DNA of 64,000 bases from Fimenecus sp045593555 (GTDB taxonomy: Bacteria; Bacillota; Clostridia; Oscillospirales; Acutalibacteraceae): the NCBI GenBank assembly GCA_045593555.1, contig JAZNWU010000017.1:1-64000 (forward strand). Direction: 5' to 3'. A program made the position numbers and the translations under genes. Positions 1 through 7,277 of the stretch are shown here, in pieces. The notes beneath the pieces were generated by a model. That model worked only from the letters and a program-made list of their open reading frames with translations. It searched no databases and was not told the DNA's origin. The first letter of the stretch is position 1; every line of letters begins with the position of its first letter.

Positions 1-1
1 T

Positions 2-544
2 ATCGGTGAAGGCACAGATTACGAAGACCTTGTAGTTGTTAAAGGACACGACTTCAACCCTGAAGAATACGGTATCGCTTTCAGAAAAGGCAGCGACATT
101 ACTCCTGCAGTAAACGCAGCTATTGCTGAACTTATGGCTGACGGTACAATGGACGGTATTGCAGCAAACTACAAATTACAGGATCTATTGATTAAAGACG
201 GTAAAGCTCAGGACGACAAATATGAAGAGGGCGACCTTGCCTATATTAAAGAAAAAGGCAAGATGGTTATCGGTATCACATATTTTGCTCCAATGAACTA
301 TATTGATGACAACAATAAGCTTATTGGCTTCGAAACAGAATTTGCAAAAGCTGTTTGCGAAAAGCTTGGTGTAGAAGCTGAATTTGTTGAAATCAACTGG
401 AACTCAAAGGAAATCGAGCTTGAAGCTAAAAAGATCGACTGTATCTGGAATGGTATGACAATCACACCTGAAAGAGAAGAAAATATGCAAATTTCAATTC
501 CTTATATGGAAAATAAACAGGCAGTTGTTGTTAAGGCTGACTAA
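2..544 (+). CDS. polar amino-acid ABC transporter substrate-binding protein, 5' truncated by window, with extra half domain
   Basis: The reading frame is open from the window edge, so the true start lies upstream; 180 residues are visible. The first ~60 residues (GIAFRKGSD, then a helix ending ADGTMDGIAANY) match the C-terminal end of a family 3 solute-binding protein (SBP_bac_3). After a ~20-residue linker a second SBP_bac_3 begins (YIKEKGKMVIGITYFAPMNY, then GFETEFAKAV and GMTITPERE) but stops at the strand where the first lobe normally crosses the hinge. AGGAG and the permease start follow within 17 nt, so no missing remainder lies downstream. It should bind an extracellular polar amino acid for the adjacent permease and ATPase. 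Whether it is a full SBP plus half a second one, or a circularly permuted SBP, cannot be told from here. Family assignment is firm; architecture is open. Confidence 0.85.
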   Translation: MGEGTDYEDLVVVKGHDFNPEEYGIAFRKGSDITPAVNAAIAELMADGTMDGIAANYKLQDLLIKDGKAQDDKYEEGDLAYIKEKGKMVIGITYFAPMNYIDDNNKLIGFETEFAKAVCEKLGVEAEFVEINWNSKEIELEAKKIDCIWNGMTITPEREENMQISIPYMENKQAVVVKAD

Positions 545-560
545 TTTAGGAGTTTAATTG

Positions 561-1205
561 ATGTCTTTTGTACAGGTTAGCCTTACACTATTAGAGGGCT
601 TTTTACAAAATTGCTACTTGTTTGGAGCAACGTTGTTATTTTCATTGCCACTTGGACTTATTATTTCAATGGGTTCAATGTCAAAGTTTAAACCAATAAA
701 ATTTATTACAAAAGCATTTGTCTGGGTCATCAGAGGTACGCCTCTGATGCTCCAGCTTTTTGTGGTCTTTTATGTTCCGGGACTTGTTTTTGGGACACCA
801 ATGAAATCTCGTATGACTGCAGCACTTATTGCTTTTGTTATTAACTATTCTGCATATTTTTCCGAAATATACAGAGGTGGTATTGAATCTATTCCAAAAG
901 GTCAGTATGAAGCTGGTCAGGTACTTGGAATGACAAAATCACAGATTTTCTTTAAGGTTGTTTTAATGCAGGTTGTTAAACGTATTATTCCACCAATGAG
1001 TAATGAAATTATTACACTTGTTAAGGATACTTCTCTTGCTCGAGTTATTGCAGTTTCTGAAATTCTTATGGAAGCTACTGATTTCTCAAGTCAGGGTATT
1101 ATTTGGCCATTGTTCTACACAGCATTGTTCTTCCTTGCATTCTGTGGTGGATTAACATTGTTATTTAACTATATTGAAAAGAAATTTGATTATTATCGGA
1201 GTTAA
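561..1205 (+). CDS. polar amino-acid ABC transporter permease (HisM/GlnP family)
   Basis: A 214-residue inner-membrane protein with about five hydrophobic helices. The family motif RGTPLMLQ lies near residue 55, and the EAA-type loop that docks on the ATPase (EAGQVLGMT) near residue 120. I chose the ATG at 561 over the in-frame TTG at 558 because AGGAG at 548-552 then has an 8-nt spacer. It sits 16 nt after the binding protein and 2 nt before the ATPase, so the three form one operon. Known family role: the homodimeric channel of a His/Gln/Cys-type importer. The exact amino acid cannot be read from the sequence. Confidence 0.93.
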   Translation: MSFVQVSLTLLEGFLQNCYLFGATLLFSLPLGLIISMGSMSKFKPIKFITKAFVWVIRGTPLMLQLFVVFYVPGLVFGTPMKSRMTAALIAFVINYSAYFSEIYRGGIESIPKGQYEAGQVLGMTKSQIFFKVVLMQVVKRIIPPMSNEIITLVKDTSLARVIAVSEILMEATDFSSQGIIWPLFYTALFFLAFCGGLTLLFNYIEKKFDYYRS

Positions 1206-1207
1206 TT

Positions 1208-1981
1208 ATGTCTATATTAAAAGTAGAAAATATAAAAAAGAGCTTCGGTAATGTCGAAGTTCTTAAGGATATTAGTTTTTCACTTGAAAAAGGTGAGGTT
1301 TTATCAATTATCGGTTCATCAGGTAGTGGTAAAACAACATTATTGAGATGTCTTAATTTCCTTGAATTTGCTGAAAATGGTAAGATTATTGTTGATGATG
1401 AGTTGCTTGTTGATTTTGCATTGCATGATAAACAGAATGATGCTTCTCTTCGTCAGAAAAGATTAAATTTTGGTCTTGTTTTCCAGTCATTTAATCTTTT
1501 TCCACAATATAGTATCTTAAAAAATCTTACTCTTGCAGTAGAATTGCTTGAGAATGTTAAGAAAAAAGATAAAGAAAAGCTTAAAGAAATCAATAACAGA
1601 GCTTTGGAACTTCTCAAGAGAGTTGGTCTTGAAGATAAGGTTAATGCTTATCCATGTGAACTTTCAGGTGGTCAACAACAGCGTGTTGCTATTGCTCGTG
1701 CTTTAATGCTTTCACCTAAAATTCTTTGTTTTGATGAGCCTACAAGTGCTCTTGACCCTGAACTTACAGGTGAGGTTCTTCGTGTAATTCGTGAACTTCG
1801 TGATGGTAATACTACAATGATTATTGTTACCCATGAAATGAATTTTGCAAAGAATGTATCTGATAAAGTTATTTTTATGGCTGATGGAATTATTGAAGAA
1901 GTTGGTGCTCCTATTGATTTGTTTGAAAAGCCTCAAAGCCCAAGACTTAAAGAATTTTTAAGTTCTTCCTTAAAGGATTAA
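1208..1981 (+). CDS. polar amino-acid ABC transporter ATP-binding protein
   Basis: A 257-residue cytoplasmic ATPase of the GlnQ/HisP family that powers the permease encoded just upstream. Walker A is GSSGSGKTT (~residues 36-44), the signature is LSGGQQQRVAIARAL (~150), Walker B is ILCFDEPTSALDP and the H-switch is VTHEM. Length is close to the usual ~245-255. A short charged stretch before the Q-loop (around DKQNDASLRQKRLN) is common in the family. It is the last gene of the unit and is followed by a strong hairpin terminator. Confidence 0.95.
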   Translation: MSILKVENIKKSFGNVEVLKDISFSLEKGEVLSIIGSSGSGKTTLLRCLNFLEFAENGKIIVDDELLVDFALHDKQNDASLRQKRLNFGLVFQSFNLFPQYSILKNLTLAVELLENVKKKDKEKLKEINNRALELLKRVGLEDKVNAYPCELSGGQQQRVAIARALMLSPKILCFDEPTSALDPELTGEVLRVIRELRDGNTTMIIVTHEMNFAKNVSDKVIFMADGIIEEVGAPIDLFEKPQSPRLKEFLSSSLKD

Positions 1982-1988
1982 AAATATA

Positions 1989-2016
1989 TCCTTCACTTTT
2001 TAGTGAAGGATTTTTT
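1989..2016 (+). terminator. intrinsic terminator of amino-acid ABC operon
   Basis: A nine-base-pair stem, TCCTTCACT with AGTGAAGGA, closes a 4-nt loop and is followed by six T. It begins 8 nt after the ATPase stop codon. Confidence 0.85.
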
Positions 2017-2062
2017 CTTGTAATTAGTAGTTTTTTATGTTAATATGTTGTTGGTGATAGTT

Positions 2063-2773
2063 ATGAAGAAAATAGTTTCTATTATTTTAACTTTAGTGGT
2101 TTTAATATTCTCATTATCAATTTTTGTTTGTGCAGAAGACCCTGTCATGATTTCAATTCAGGATGAAAAGGTTTATGCAGGGGATGAATTTACTGTTAAT
2201 GTATTTATAAGTGATAATTCACAAATTAGTGGTGCAGTTATTGATATAAATTATGACAACGAAAAGCTTGAATTTATTTCTGCCAAAGAAGGAGCAATTC
2301 TTGATACAAAAGGTAATATAAGTATTCGTAATATAAGTAAAGACAAGAATTATGTAAGATTTACATATATGTCTGCATCCACATCAGTTTCTTCAGAGGG
2401 TATCATTTTTAGTATTACATTTAAGGCACTTGAATCAGCTTCCGGTAAGACAAGTTTGGAAATTACTATTCCTAATGCTGCTGATTTTGTTAATAGCGAT
2501 TTAGAAAAGCTAGCGTATAATGTTGACAATTCCGAAATAACAATATTAGATAATATTTCAATTGAAACCACAACAGAATCACCAACTAGTGAAAGTACAA
2601 CCGTTCCTGAAACTACTAATGTTATTTCAAGTGAAACAACCACAAATAATGAAGTGGTTGAAAATGATAACAATAATGATAGCAATAATATGATTTTAAT
2701 GATTGTTTTATTGCTTGTTGGACTTTCTTTAATTTGTTTTGGTGTTGTATTTGCTATTAAAAAGAAAGAATAA
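2063..2773 (+). CDS. membrane-anchored single-cohesin protein
   Basis: A 236-residue exported protein. It has a signal peptide (MKKIVSIILTLVVLIFSLS..., cleavage near VCA/ED at ~24), then a cohesin-type beta-sandwich of ~130 residues (VYAGDEFTVNVFISDN, GAVIDINYDNEKLEF, FTYMSAS, IIFSITFKAL). A Thr/Ser/Asn-rich linker (~165-205), one C-terminal transmembrane helix and a short KKKE tail follow. Cohesins bind dockerin modules with Ca2+ and display them on the cell or scaffoldin. There is no LPXTG, so anchoring would be through the helix rather than by sortase. I chose the ATG at 2063 because GGTGA precedes it and it gives a clean signal peptide; an upstream in-frame ATG lies at 2045. A dockerin protein is encoded at about 44.7 kb. 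It could instead be a cohesin-like carbohydrate-binding fold; dockerin binding is inferred. Confidence 0.8.
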   Translation: MKKIVSIILTLVVLIFSLSIFVCAEDPVMISIQDEKVYAGDEFTVNVFISDNSQISGAVIDINYDNEKLEFISAKEGAILDTKGNISIRNISKDKNYVRFTYMSASTSVSSEGIIFSITFKALESASGKTSLEITIPNAADFVNSDLEKLAYNVDNSEITILDNISIETTTESPTSESTTVPETTNVISSETTTNNEVVENDNNNDSNNMILMIVLLLVGLSLICFGVVFAIKKKE

Positions 2774-2786
2774 TATATTATATTAA

Positions 2787-2814
2787 AATGAGGTAACTGG
2801 TGTGTTACCTCATT
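2787..2814. terminator. bidirectional terminator between convergent genes
   Basis: A perfect 11-bp inverted repeat (AATGAGGTAAC and GTTACCTCATT) with a 6-nt loop lies between the convergent cohesin and flavin-reductase genes. Flanking sequence is A/T rich on both sides, so it can serve both directions. Confidence 0.75.
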
Positions 2815-2817
2815 CTG

Positions 2818-3426
2818 TTATTTTATTGGTTCAAAATCTTCTGCACCGTGCTTACAGAGAGGACAAACAAAATCCTCGGGTAATTCGTCACCCTCATATA
2901 CATAACCGCAGATTTTACAAACATATCCTTTTTTCTTCTGAGCTTCCGGCTTTGGCTTGATATTATCAAAATAGTACTGATATGTTGCAGATGGCACATC
3001 TGACAATGTTTCAGCCTCAGTTACATCTGCGATAAATAAAATGTGAGTTCCACAGTCAATCATTTCTGTAACAGTACAGGAAATGTAAGCATTTGTACCT
3101 TCGCAGATGAAAAATGTTCCGTTTTCAGTTCTGTAATGGTCATTGTATCCTGTAAATTTATCAGTATCTTTACCACTTGCAAAACCAAATCTCTTAAATA
3201 TATCAAATGTTGCTTCCTGAGAGAGAATTGATACAGTAAACTTTTTAGTTTTTTCAATCATCCCACATGTGAAATTACTTTTATTAACAGCAATTGTTAT
3301 TCTTTTAGGACTATCAGTAACCTGAGTAACAGTGTTAATTATACAACCGTTGTCCTTTCCGTTTTCACTAGCTGTCAGCACAAAAAGTCCGTAGCTTAAC
3401 TTGAACATCGCTTCATTTCTTATCAT
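2818..3426 (-). CDS. flavin reductase-rubredoxin fusion (high-molecular-weight rubredoxin type)
   Basis: A 202-residue cytoplasmic redox protein. Residues ~1-150 form a flavin-reductase-like FMN-binding domain (LSYGLFVLTAS, NGCIINTVTQVT, FTVSILSQ). The C-terminus is a complete rubredoxin with two Fe-ligating pairs, VCKICGYVY and FVCPLCKHG. In acetogenic clostridia such fusions (Hrb) pass electrons from NAD(P)H to flavo-diiron proteins for O2 or NO reduction; that role is inferred here. No flavo-diiron partner is encoded next to it. I chose the ATG at 3426, which leaves 9 nt to AGGAG; an in-frame TTG sits upstream. Confidence 0.9.
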   Translation of the reverse strand: MIRNEAMFKLSYGLFVLTASENGKDNGCIINTVTQVTDSPKRITIAVNKSNFTCGMIEKTKKFTVSILSQEATFDIFKRFGFASGKDTDKFTGYNDHYRTENGTFFICEGTNAYISCTVTEMIDCGTHILFIADVTEAETLSDVPSATYQYYFDNIKPKPEAQKKKGYVCKICGYVYEGDELPEDFVCPLCKHGAEDFEPIK

Positions 3427-3448
3427 AAAAAACAACTCCTTTTTAGAA

Positions 3449-3478
3449 ATTATATCATAATAAAATTTAAATGTACAA
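3449..3478 (-). promoter_or_regulatory. sigma-A promoter of the flavin reductase-rubredoxin gene
   Basis: Read on the minus strand: -35 TTGTAC (3473-3478), 18-nt spacer, -10 TATAAT (3449-3454), just upstream of the AGGAG site. Confidence 0.5.
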
Positions 3479-3515
3479 TGTTATTTTTTTAACATTTGAC
3501 AAATTATTAAATTAA

Positions 3516-3544
3516 TTGACAAAAAATACGAAATATGGTATCTT
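3516..3544 (+). promoter_or_regulatory. sigma-A promoter of the NhaC-family gene
   Basis: -35 TTGACA (3516-3521), 17-nt spacer, -10 TATCTT (3539-3544). A second TTGACA at 3496 has no matching -10. Confidence 0.6.
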
Positions 3545-3602
3545 TTTTATGTATTTATTGTATGTTGTAGCATTTACAATATACAGAAAAGGAGATGTAA
3601 AA

Positions 3603-5393
3603 ATGAAAAGAAGGTTTAGTGTTAAAACCACAGTTGCTATAGCAATTTCAGTTTTACTTATTGCAAGTATGGCTATTTTTGCTTTCGCAAGTGATGGTGA
3701 AGCTGCAACAGTAAAGATGATTGATTGTTCATCTTGTGAGGGTGCTGGAGTTCTTTCTGTATGCGAAAATTGTGAGGGTACAAATATTGCGTGTGCAGAT
3801 TGTTCTACAGCAGCTAATATTTGTGGTGATTGTAGTGGTTCAGGACAGGTAGAAGCACCATCAAGATTTTATGCAAGTATCTGGTCATTACTTCCACCTG
3901 TAATTGCTATCGGTCTTGCTCTTATCACAAAAGAAGTTTATTCTTCACTCTTTGTTGGTATTATAGTCGGTGGTTTGCTTTATGCAGAGGGTAATTTTGA
4001 AGGCACAATTGTTCACGTATTCAGTGATGGCTTTGTAGCAAATATTGCTGACTCATACAATATGGGTATTATCATATTCCTTATTGTTCTCGGTGCAATG
4101 GTTTCAATGATGAATAAAGCAGGTGGTTCTGCTGCATTCGGTCGTTGGGCAAAGACACATATTAAATCAAGAGTTGGTGCACAGCTTGCAACAGTTCTCT
4201 TTGGTTGTATGATTTTTATTGATGACTATTTTAACTGTCTTACAGTAGGTTCTGTTATGAGACCTGTTACAGACAGCCATAAGGTTTCCCGTGCAAAGCT
4301 TGCATACCTTATTGATGCTACTGCAGCACCTGTATGTATTATTGCTCCTGTTTCTTCTTGGGCAGCAGCAGTTGCAGGCTTCGTTGCAGAAGAAGAGGTA
4401 AGTGGTTTCCAGCTTTTCCTCAGTGCAATTCCATATAACTTCTATGCACTTCTTACTATTGTAATGATGGTTGCAATTACTGTTATGAAGTTTGATTACG
4501 GTAAAATGAGAATTCACGAGCAGAATGCGTTAAATGGTGACTTGTTCACAAGTGACGCAGAATCATTTAAGGATTCAGCAGATGATACAAATGCTAATCC
4601 AAAGGGTAAGGTTATTGACCTAATTATCCCTGTTGTAGCACTTATTATTGCTTGTGTAATCGGTCTTATCTATTCAGGTGGTTTCTTTGATGCAGAAAGT
4701 GGTGCATTCCACAATGTTATCGAAGCATTCTCAAGTGCTGACGCTTCAGTTGGTCTTCTTTATGGCTCATTCATTACACTTATTCTTTCAGTTGCTTACT
4801 TTATGATTCGTCGTGTAATCACATTCAAGGATTGCATGGATTCAATTCCTGACGGATTTAAGGCAATGGTTCCTGCTATTATGATTCTTGCTTGTGCATG
4901 GACTCTTAAGGCTATGACAGACAGCCTTGGTGCAAAGGCATTTATCGCAGGTATTGTTGAGTCAACAGCAGGTAGCTTTGCAAACTTCCTTCCTGCAGTT
5001 ATTTTCCTTATTGCAGTTGGACTTTCATTTGCAACAGGTACATCATGGGGTACATTCGGTATTCTTATTCCTCTTGTTCTTGCTGTATTCCCATATAGCA
5101 GTGGTCCAATTTCAGTTATTGCTATTTCAGCTTGTATGGCAGGTGCTGTTTGCGGTGACCACTGTTCACCAATTTCTGATACAACAATTATGGCAAGTGC
5201 AGGTAGCCAGAGTAACCATATTAACCACGTATCAACACAGTTGCCTTATGCTTTGACAGTTGCAGGTGTTTCATTTGTAACTTATGTTATTGCAGGCTTT
5301 GTACAGAAGGCATATATTGCTCTTCCAATCGGTATAATCCTTATGCTTGGTACACTCCTCGTAATTAAAGCAGTTTCAAAGAAAAAGGCATAA
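3603..5393 (+). CDS. NhaC-family Na+/H+ antiporter with N-terminal CxxC-repeat region
   Basis: A 596-residue membrane protein. An N-terminal hydrophobic signal/anchor is followed by ~50 residues with four CxxC pairs (CSSCEGAG, CENCEGTN, CADCSTAA, CGDCSGSG), which resemble the DnaJ-type CxxCxGxG zinc module. The NhaC-family transporter then begins (SLLPPVIAIGLALITKEVYS, FIDDYFNCLTVGSVMRP, GTSWGTFGILIPL, CGDHCSPISDTTI) with about 11-12 helices. Known family role: Na+/H+ or dicarboxylate/amine-coupled exchange at the plasma membrane. By the predicted signal the Cys-rich region should face outward, which is unusual for such a motif. I chose the ATG at 3603, preceded by AAAGGAG at about 3588. It is a single-gene unit with its own promoter and terminator. 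The substrate is not determined. Confidence 0.88.
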   Translation: MKRRFSVKTTVAIAISVLLIASMAIFAFASDGEAATVKMIDCSSCEGAGVLSVCENCEGTNIACADCSTAANICGDCSGSGQVEAPSRFYASIWSLLPPVIAIGLALITKEVYSSLFVGIIVGGLLYAEGNFEGTIVHVFSDGFVANIADSYNMGIIIFLIVLGAMVSMMNKAGGSAAFGRWAKTHIKSRVGAQLATVLFGCMIFIDDYFNCLTVGSVMRPVTDSHKVSRAKLAYLIDATAAPVCIIAPVSSWAAAVAGFVAEEEVSGFQLFLSAIPYNFYALLTIVMMVAITVMKFDYGKMRIHEQNALNGDLFTSDAESFKDSADDTNANPKGKVIDLIIPVVALIIACVIGLIYSGGFFDAESGAFHNVIEAFSSADASVGLLYGSFITLILSVAYFMIRRVITFKDCMDSIPDGFKAMVPAIMILACAWTLKAMTDSLGAKAFIAGIVESTAGSFANFLPAVIFLIAVGLSFATGTSWGTFGILIPLVLAVFPYSSGPISVIAISACMAGAVCGDHCSPISDTTIMASAGSQSNHINHVSTQLPYALTVAGVSFVTYVIAGFVQKAYIALPIGIILMLGTLLVIKAVSKKKA

Positions 5394-5410
5394 TCTCACA
5401 TAAAAATAAA

Positions 5411-5444
5411 GTCCCTTTACCGATTTGGTAAGGGGACATTTTTT
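5411..5444. terminator. terminator between nhaC-like gene and nadE
   Basis: An eleven-base-pair stem (GTCCCTTTACC with GGTAAGGGGAC, one G-T pair) has a 5-nt loop and T6 on the plus side. An A-rich left flank also allows use by the convergent nadE transcript. Confidence 0.8.
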
Positions 5445-5448
5445 ATGC

Positions 5449-7176
5449 TTAAAATTTTAACCATTCGTCACTGAATGCATCTGAAGGCATACTCCACGCT
5501 CCGCGAGGTGAGAGTGAAACTGTACCGACAGCAGGACCGTCAGGCATACAGGAACGCTTGAATTGATTGTTGAAAAATCTTTTCACAAAGATTGTAAGCC
5601 AGTTTTTCAATTCCTCTTCAGTGTATTTTCCCTTGAAATTATTTATTGCCATTTCAAATAATTCTTCAGGAGCTTTGTTATGTCTTATAAAATAATAGAT
5701 AAAGAAGTCGTGTACCTCATAAGGACCCAGCGTAGTTTCCGTTTTTTGCTCCATTTTGCCGTTTTTATCCGGTGGCAGTAGTTCGGGACTAACAGGAGTG
5801 TTAACGACGCTGTAGAGGGTTTTAGACACTTTCTCGTCGCTTCTGTCTGCAACATATTTTACAAGATGTCGCATAAGTGTTTTCGGAACAGAAGCGTTAA
5901 CACCATACATACTCATATGGTCACCGTTATAAGTACACCAACCGAGTGCCAATTCACTCAAATCTCCCGTACCTACAACAATAGCACCAATTTTATTTGC
6001 ATAATCCATAAGGATTTGTGTTCTTTCTCTTGCCTGAGTATTTTCATAGGTAACATCGTGAATATCTGCATCATGACCGATATCCTTAAAATGCTGTAAG
6101 CTGGCTTCCTTAACATTGATTTCCAAAAGTGAAGCACCTGTAAGCTTCACAAGATTACAAGCATTTGTATAAGTCAAATCTGTTGTGCCAAAGCCCGGCA
6201 TTGTTATACAAATAAGGTTTTCTATAGGTAAATTAAGTTTCTTTAATGCTTCAACACAAACAAGTAAGGCATGAGTTGAGTCAAGTCCGCCTGAAATACC
6301 AAGAACAAGCTTCTCACAATGAATATGCCTCATTCTTTTTGCAAGACCTGTGCTCTGAATTTTAAGTATTTCGTCACATCTTCTGTTAAGCTCATCAACA
6401 TCAGACGGAATAAAGGGATTGCCCTTAAGCTTTTCGGCTTCATATATTGTAAAGTCAATATTATCAATTACTTTTGAAGCATGAACATCAAATTCACTTA
6501 TAATTATTTTAGTTTCAAATGAAAATCTTTCTGCTTCAGAGATGATTTTTCCGTTTACTGCGTGAATACATTCACCTGAGTAAACAAAATCAGTTGTTGA
6601 TTCATTTGCCCCTGAAAAAGCAGAAATATAAGCACAATTTCTTTTGTCTGTATAGTTTTTTATAAATGATATATAGTTATCATATTTCGTAACAAGAGCA
6701 GGGGAGGCACCTATATTTAAAACTACATCAAATTTGTAATTTTCATAGTAAATATCGTCACCAACAGAAATATCAAAATAAGAATTTTGACTTTTTACTT
6801 CATATCCACTTGTAAACCATCTTAATTCACTTGTGGAAAGATGTTTCTTTGAGATAATTTCAACAATTTCACCCTTATAAATATGAACAGCACAGTTATA
6901 AAGTCTGTCAATTTCCTTAATAGGTGAGCCAATGACAATATGTGAATTGTAATCCTTTGAATAATCAGTTAATGACTCAATGGCGTTTTTACAAGCATCA
7001 ATCAGCGTATTGTGGAAAAACAAATCACCACAAGTACATCCTGAAAGACACAATTCAGGAAAAGCAATAACATCTATAGCTTTATCCTTTAAATTATTAA
7101 GAATTTCAATGATTTCATTATAGTTTTTTGTTGGATTAGCAACATATAATTTTGGTGAAACTGATGCAACCTTCAT
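5449..7176 (-). CDS. nadE: NAD+ synthetase, two-domain form with apparently inactive glutaminase
   Basis: A 575-residue enzyme that amidates deamido-NAD to NAD+. The C-terminal synthetase domain (~285-575) has the pyrophosphate loop ISGGLDST and downstream family motifs (GTGDLSELALGW, VNTPVSPELLPP). The N-terminal nitrilase-like glutaminase domain keeps the catalytic Glu (FPELCLSG, E41) and a Lys (SKKHL, ~110). The segment that normally carries the nucleophile Cys (CEDLW in homologues) is absent: VGDDIYYEN (~138-146) runs directly into KFDVVLNIGASP. The protein is also shorter than the usual ~630-640. The enzyme may therefore depend on free ammonia; that is inference. It has its own promoter at 7210-7238 and RBS AGGAG, downstream of a terminator. 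Confidence 0.9.
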   Translation of the reverse strand: MKVASVSPKLYVANPTKNYNEIIEILNNLKDKAIDVIAFPELCLSGCTCGDLFFHNTLIDACKNAIESLTDYSKDYNSHIVIGSPIKEIDRLYNCAVHIYKGEIVEIISKKHLSTSELRWFTSGYEVKSQNSYFDISVGDDIYYENYKFDVVLNIGASPALVTKYDNYISFIKNYTDKRNCAYISAFSGANESTTDFVYSGECIHAVNGKIISEAERFSFETKIIISEFDVHASKVIDNIDFTIYEAEKLKGNPFIPSDVDELNRRCDEILKIQSTGLAKRMRHIHCEKLVLGISGGLDSTHALLVCVEALKKLNLPIENLICITMPGFGTTDLTYTNACNLVKLTGASLLEINVKEASLQHFKDIGHDADIHDVTYENTQARERTQILMDYANKIGAIVVGTGDLSELALGWCTYNGDHMSMYGVNASVPKTLMRHLVKYVADRSDEKVSKTLYSVVNTPVSPELLPPDKNGKMEQKTETTLGPYEVHDFFIYYFIRHNKAPEELFEMAINNFKGKYTEEELKNWLTIFVKRFFNNQFKRSCMPDGPAVGTVSLSPRGAWSMPSDAFSDEWLKF

Positions 7177-7209
7177 TTTAATTCTCCTAATTTGAATATT
7201 TCTTTAGAT

Positions 7210-7238
7210 ATTATATATCAAAAAAACAATTTAATCAA
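7210..7238 (-). promoter_or_regulatory. sigma-A promoter of nadE
   Basis: Minus strand: -35 TTGATT (7233-7238), 17-nt spacer, -10 TATAAT (7210-7215). Confidence 0.7.
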
Positions 7239-7239
7239 C

Positions 7240-7271
7240 AAAAAACAAAGGGTTACCATATGGCAACCCTT
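7240..7271 (-). terminator. terminator of the liv operon / cytidylate-kinase-like gene
   Basis: Ten-base-pair stem (7248-7257 with 7262-7271), 4-nt loop, followed on the minus strand by TTTGTTTTTT. It separates the leftward liv operon from nadE. Confidence 0.75.
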
Positions 7272-7277
7272 AAAACT

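Noticed and set aside
2350..2685. 111-residue leftward frame inside the cohesin gene
   Set aside because: It is antisense to a gene with a signal peptide and cohesin domain, and lacks an RBS.
2690..2773. Sortase sorting signal at the cohesin C-terminus
   Set aside because: A hydrophobic helix and basic tail are present, but no LPXTG or variant precedes them.
4167..4517. Cys/His-rich leftward frame inside the nhaC-like gene
   Set aside because: It is the shadow of a strongly conserved transporter; the composition is a by-product of the codons.
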